Assembly: GCA_036429605.1 (NCBI GenBank)
Contig: CM071591.1
Location: forward strand, 2,356,001 to 2,420,000
Origin: Cladobotryum mycophilum
Lineage: Eukaryota > Ascomycota > Sordariomycetes > Hypocreales > Hypocreaceae
Direction of reading: 5' to 3'
Length of the DNA: 64,000 bases
The first letter of the stretch is position 1; every line of letters starts with the position of its first letter. This document shows, piece by piece, positions 59,684-64,000 of this stretch. The position numbers were made by a program, and so were the translations under genes. The notes under the pieces are model-generated. The model saw nothing but the letters and a program-made list of their open reading frames with translations, searched no databases and was not told where the DNA came from.

Positions 59684-60945
59684 TCAATACGGCTTCTGTG
59701 CCCAGAAGGCTGCCCAATCAAGTCGAGCGTGCATCCTGTTGTTGTCCATTGCGTCCAGGAGCTCTCCAACAAACTTGTCCGCCTCATCTTCGTTCATGCC
59801 CAGCTCCCTGTATTTGTTCATCACGGCGGCGACCCAGTCGATAATGATGGTATGGTTGAGCATGCCCATTTCTCTGCTCCTCCTCTCACTGTGCCATCTT
59901 CCAATCGGCACATGTGTATGCTTTTCTTGAACGTTGACGAAGCCTGCATCTCGTAGAACCTCGGGCAGACGCTTGGGGAGAAACACCTCCCAACCGTAGA
60001 CTTGCGCATACGAACCTTGGTTCATGCGCTCATAGAGGACGGAAATCGGATGATCCGGGGCTTCGGTGCCATCCTCCCAGGTGGCTGGCAGGACAATTTC
60101 GTGACATTCGATCCACCCGCCGGGCTTCAAGTTCCTAAAAACAAGAGTCAGAATGTCATATCGCCGGAATAAGCCATTCAACGGTCATCATACTCATAAA
60201 CTCTGTCGAGAAATAGCTCGGAGTTGCGAATGGTTTGCAACACCGATCTCATATAGATTAGGTCTGCGTTTTGGTAGACACTTGTCCAATCTTGAAATTC
60301 GTCGTCAAGGTCCTCGATGTGAAATTCCACGTTGTTCGGCAGCCACGGGGGCTGGATTGGAGAGATATCGCTGCCAATAATCTTGGCACTGGGATAGAGT
60401 TCGGCCACTTTAGAGAAACAGTCAGCTTCTAGCGATTTCAAACCAACCCGTAGAGAGACGAACCATCCAAGGGCCAAAAGCCTGCGCCGCAACCCAAGTC
60501 GACAATCTTCTGAGGATTGTTGCCAATTGGTGCGAGAAAGTGCTTGCCCCCTAAGACGTAGTCAGAGTAGAGCTTGTGCTTGTACCCTTCACGAGCTTGC
60601 TCTGGTTCGTCATTAGGGAGGCCATATCGGCCCGTTATAAGACCTTGGTAGCGCCTATGAGGAGTGTTAGCCCATAACTTTTAGTAGCCAAATTCACATT
60701 AATCGTAGTCTATTTGGGGATGATGAAGGATACATGCCATACCTGCCGTTTTCGTATTCAAAATGCAAACAATTGCTTCTTATAGTGGTAAATTCAGAGA
60801 CAATAGAGTCGCCATAATCTGACATGTTATCGTCGTCGTCGCCATGGTCTTGGTCATCATGATCATGGTGGTCATCCAATTCGCCTGGTGAGTCGGGAGA
60901 ATGATTCATGTTTCCCTCGTCGTCAAAATCATGAGAATAATTCAT
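59684..60945 (-). CDS. LaeA-like SAM-dependent methyltransferase
   Basis: Four exons: 60945-60743, 60654-60464, 60407-60194 and 60134-59684; introns of 88, 56 and 59 bp; 352 residues from MNYSHDFDDEGNMNHSPDSP. An N-terminal segment (about residues 17-38) is made of Asp and His. The splice junctions restore the family hallmark FEYENGRRYQGLITGRYGLP NDE. The SAM-binding motif I VDLGCGAGFW follows at about 118-127, then AELYPSAKIIGSDISPIQPP and WLPNNVEFHIEDLDDEFQDW, and NLKPGGWIECHEI. This order is typical of the fungal TAM/LaeA-like methyltransferases, many of which influence secondary metabolism and development; true LaeA is one member. The second donor is the unusual GTTCGT, accepted because both frame and homology require it. 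The start could lie further upstream, as the frame is open but without a close Met. Confidence 0.88.
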
Positions 60946-61451
60946 GTTCACTGATGAATGTTCACACGAGTTAGGCAAGTGTGGTTGTGATTGCGGTTGC
61001 AGTTGCAGTTGTGGTGGTAGTGGTTGTGATGAGTGGCAATTGCTGAAGAAGACAGGGATGAGAAGGTTGGCGGTGTTGGAAATTAGAGGGTATTCGTGGA
61101 GGCTTGGCGCATCGATATGACCACTGGCATTCAATGCGTGGTAAGGAGGGATTGGTCTGTCGGGTGATGCGTGAGTACGGGGACGAGTATGAAGGGCGAG
61201 TGTGAAGACGAAGCGAGACGAGGGGAGCAGAGGGGAGGGGGATCGAAGCGTGAATGTGATGGGCGAGGGGAAAGATTGAAGTAAAGATTTCAGGTTGTGG
61301 GAAACCAAAAGGTTGGAGCATGTCCTAAGCAAATGCCGAACGACCGGGACGAAGTGCAGAAACTAAGGAACTGGAACTGGAACTGGAACAAGAGCCAAAA
61401 CCAAAAACTCACCAGAAGGGTGCTCCAGCCATGAGCGAGCCAACAGACAAG

Positions 61452-61489
61452 ACACACACACTCTCTCTCTCTCTCTCTCACACACACCA
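61452..61489. repeat. (CA)n(CT)n compound microsatellite
   Basis: A short CA run followed by a CT run and another CA run, upstream of the LaeA-like gene. Confidence 0.85.
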
Positions 61490-62468
61490 CACGCACACTG
61501 GCCTGGCCCTGCACCAACTGCACGCCGCCCACTGTCCGCACTGCTGCCCAGACGGATAAAGTGACAGGGCAGGCCCAGCCAACTGGGTCCGGCGACTCCA
61601 GGAAATGCGAGAGCGGGTGGGAAGGCTTGGAAAGGCTTGGGGGAGGGCTTCCAAAAGGGACTAAGAGGCTAGATAGATGGGCTTGCAAGCTTGGTTTGGG
61701 TTTGGGGGGCTATTGGCCAATGCGAGACGCCTCTGAAGATGGTGGCAGCACACCAGCTGGTTTAAGGCACAGGCAAAGCAAAGTTGCTCCTTAGGCCACG
61801 GCCACTCTTCCCAGCAGTCTGGTTTGGAGGGTCAGACGAAAAAAAGCACCGACAAAAGTTTGGTGGGAGGGAGTCCTGTCTGGTCTGACAAGGCCGAACA
61901 GGGCAGCAGGGAAGCGCAGGGATCTTGGGAATGGCCTGTCACAGCGTCAACTCGGGGGGTGGTTGTGGTGGTGAGGTGAGGTGAGGTGACTAAGGCGACA
62001 AGGTCCGGGCCCAACAAAGCGGGAGTAGCGGTAATTGGGTATCTGAGAAAAGGCGTGAAGTTGTGTATGTGGTTGAGGTGTATATTAGAGGTGTGTAATA
62101 GAGATGGATTATTCTTTATTTCTTTATTTCTGTCTTCCTTGGGCGTGGCCTCAAAGATAGAGAGACGTCGTCGGGATCGAATGCTGCTGTGGCATGTGAG
62201 TTTGCGTGAGTGAGTGAGTAAGTAAGTGCTCCTCTTTCAGGGCCGTCGATGGTATCCAGCCGCTAGTGGCAAGGCGCCCGGCGATAGACACAGTATTAGG
62301 AAATAATAATAAGCTGTTGGTTGGAATGTAATAGACGTAATGTCATGTACGGAGTAATGGGTGTGTAGAGGGAGGTAAGTAAGGGTACTCTGTATATGTA
62401 GGTGCGGCTCCCAGAACAGAGTTGGTAAAGTGGTCTTTCCTTTTTACTTTACCGTTTCTGTCTGTGTG

Positions 62469-62508
62469 CATGCATGCATGTATGTATGTATGTATGTATG
62501 TATGTATA
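62469..62508. repeat. (TGCA)n(TGTA)n microsatellite
   Basis: A few TGCA units run into about seven TGTA units. Confidence 0.85.
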
Positions 62509-62559
62509 AGATGTGCCGCTTTAGGGAGGAGATTAGCAAAGCAAGCAGCCAGGCAGACA

Positions 62560-62621
62560 GAGAGGTAGAGGTAGAGGTAGAGGCAGAGAGCGAGGGAGAG
62601 AGAGAGAGGGAGAGAGAGAGA
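62560..62621. repeat. (GTAGAG)n/(GA)n purine-rich repeat
   Basis: Hexanucleotide GTAGAG copies followed by degenerate GA repeats. Confidence 0.8.
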
Positions 62622-63524
62622 CTGCTGCTGCGTGTGTGAGGGATGAGGACGGGAAGTAAAAGGTGGGTTTGGGAAAGGGGAAGCGCTCGTGTGTCGTGTT
62701 TATGAGCGGCGGAGTCAAAGGACACTAAAGAATTCCAGAGGGTGCGAAGAGACGGCACATGCCAGAAAAAATAACGAACAGGCCAAGGAGAGAAGAAGGA
62801 AAGAAAAGAAAAACCAAAACAACGGAGGGTACGTACAGAGAGTACATACAATACAGTAGTAAAATGGCACAACAGCTGAGACTAGAAACTGTGTGAGACG
62901 AGACGTGGTGTGTGGATTTACCGATTAGAATCAAGAGAAAAGAAAAGAATTTGGCGAAGACACTTTCACCAGGTACTAAGGACTAAGGTAAGGTACCTAC
63001 GGAGTTTAGCAGCAGTCCACATTGAGCCCTGTGAAGCCTGGAAAGACCCATGATGATCCGCTAGAATGGGGGGAGAGGAGGGGGGTAACCCTACAGCGCT
63101 AAATACCACTCCAAGGGCTTTCCTTCAAGGGCCTCCTCCAGCTACACTAATGCCGACTGGGTTGTCTGGCTGTTTGGTAGCTTGTTTAACTGTGATTGGC
63201 AGTGGGTTGGGAGGCTTGGGTGCACAAATTTCGGGTCCCCAAGAAAGACCCTCAGTGTCGGTAACGGGCTGAGCTGGGCTTGGGCTGAGAGTGGCTACTA
63301 ACCTCACCCACACACTCGCTCGCCCACCCACACACACCACTGGAGAAACGTTTTCTGTAGGTGCCGGCTTGCTGAACCCGAAAAGCTGGGAATGGAGGCC
63401 ATGTCAGTCAGGCGACACTCTAAAGGTACCTCTCATGTACCAACGTCAACACGTGTACTTGTACGGTGTGGCAGCCTCAACTTCACCAAGAAGCGTGTTC
63501 TTGAAGCACAGCATTGATATGATT

Positions 63525-63546
63525 AGAGAGAGAGAGAGAGAGAGAG
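63525..63546. repeat. (GA)n microsatellite
   Basis: Eleven AG dinucleotides in a region without genes. Confidence 0.9.
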
Positions 63547-64000
63547 GTCTGGAGCAACTTTTTGCTTCCAAGGCCCTACCTACATTAGACGGCACCCAAC
63601 TAATGCACAAGACAGGCGATACAACAAGTACATAAGTAGTTATAGTGCTGATTTTATGATCATGCAGACTAAGGGGGTTATCTTGGGAAAAAATAACTAC
63701 ATACTTTTTTATCATTACAGGTTTGGTCGTATGTTGTTGGTTTGATGGTGCCTATGCGAGGCCGGCAGATGCTGGGTCTCTCTAATTATGGACCGTTCCG
63801 TGGGGACCGTCCCCGTGCGCGTTTTCTATGTATTCTGCCTGGCATGGCCTGGCCTGGCTGCGTTGTGTTTCGTCTTGAGTGAGTGAGTGAGTGATCAACC
63901 AGGTGCTTGGGCCTTGGGCGCATTATTGATCGGCAGTCAAATTTATTTTTACTCTTCTTTACCCAGCTGGTTGGTACGCTTTTGACTCTCAGATATTGCT

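Larger units (their letters stand above)
60946..64000. other. Intergenic, 3 kb, rich in simple repeats
   Basis: The 5' flank of the LaeA-like gene and the rest of the window. It holds CT, TGTA, GTAGAG and GA microsatellites, a TACGGAGTA motif at 62348-62356 and a near copy (TACGGAGTT) at 62999-63007. The open frames are repeat-driven, and no gene is supported. A gene beyond the window edge may start or end nearby. Confidence 0.5.

Noticed and set aside
51311..60945. Secondary-metabolite gene cluster (MFS, Zn2Cys6, LaeA-like)
   Set aside because: No backbone synthase or tailoring oxidoreductase is present, and the LaeA-like gene is separated by 2.5 kb of empty DNA.

Overview
The window is nuclear DNA of a filamentous ascomycete, most likely a sordariomycete and probably Hypocreales. 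The evidence is the many short introns (about 50-95 bp) with GTAAGT/GTATGT-type donors and CTAAC-like branch sites, and the fungal gene types: a cytoplasmic dynein heavy chain of Neurospora/Aspergillus size, a Zn2Cys6 regulator, a DHA2 transporter, a LaeA-like methyltransferase, fungal-type Mdv1 and Vps17, and a small secreted cysteine-rich protein. The order-level placement is inference. Fourteen protein-coding genes can be supported. I found no tRNA, rRNA, CRISPR array or intact transposon.

Layout. 0.3-1.4 kb: a polytopic membrane protein of the DUF1774 type (- strand). 4.6-17.8 kb: cytoplasmic dynein heavy chain (-), with one 12.3-kb exon. 20.2-20.5 kb: an isolated gene for an 86-residue secreted 8-cysteine protein (-). 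21.7-24.0 kb: a Gln/His-rich protein with a FAR1/Mutator-transposase-type DNA-binding region (-). 26.8-30.0 kb: a 1022-residue C2H2 protein (-). 32.4-36.1 kb: a GRAM/VASt (LAM-type) sterol-transfer protein (-).

37.5-50.4 kb is a compact housekeeping block: an MIT-like/coiled-coil protein with an apparent frameshift (+), a JmjC protein (-), the mitochondrial fission adaptor Mdv1 (-), chorismate mutase (+) and Bcp1 (-) converging with 12 bp between stop codons, the retromer subunit Vps17 (+) and COP9 signalosome subunit 6 (-). 51.3-57.2 kb: a DHA2-type MFS exporter (-) divergent from a Zn2Cys6 transcription factor (+). 59.7-60.9 kb: a LaeA-like methyltransferase (-). The remaining 3 kb holds no gene I can support.

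The genes do not form one pathway. Functional links are loose: dynein and Mdv1 act in organelle dynamics, Vps17 and the LAM protein in membrane and lipid traffic, and CSN6 and the LaeA-like enzyme belong to families tied to fungal development and secondary metabolism. The MFS/Zn2Cys6 pair looks like a transporter with a neighbouring regulator, but no polyketide synthase, peptide synthetase or terpene synthase is visible, so a biosynthetic cluster is not supported. Exon boundaries below were worked out by hand from splice signals and reading-frame continuity; every multi-exon model sums to a whole number of codons.

I did not find a clear new biological system. The signals most worth following are the frameshifted MIT-like gene, a 9-bp intergenic motif (TACTCCGTA) that recurs far above chance, and the apparently domesticated transposase-type DNA-binding protein.
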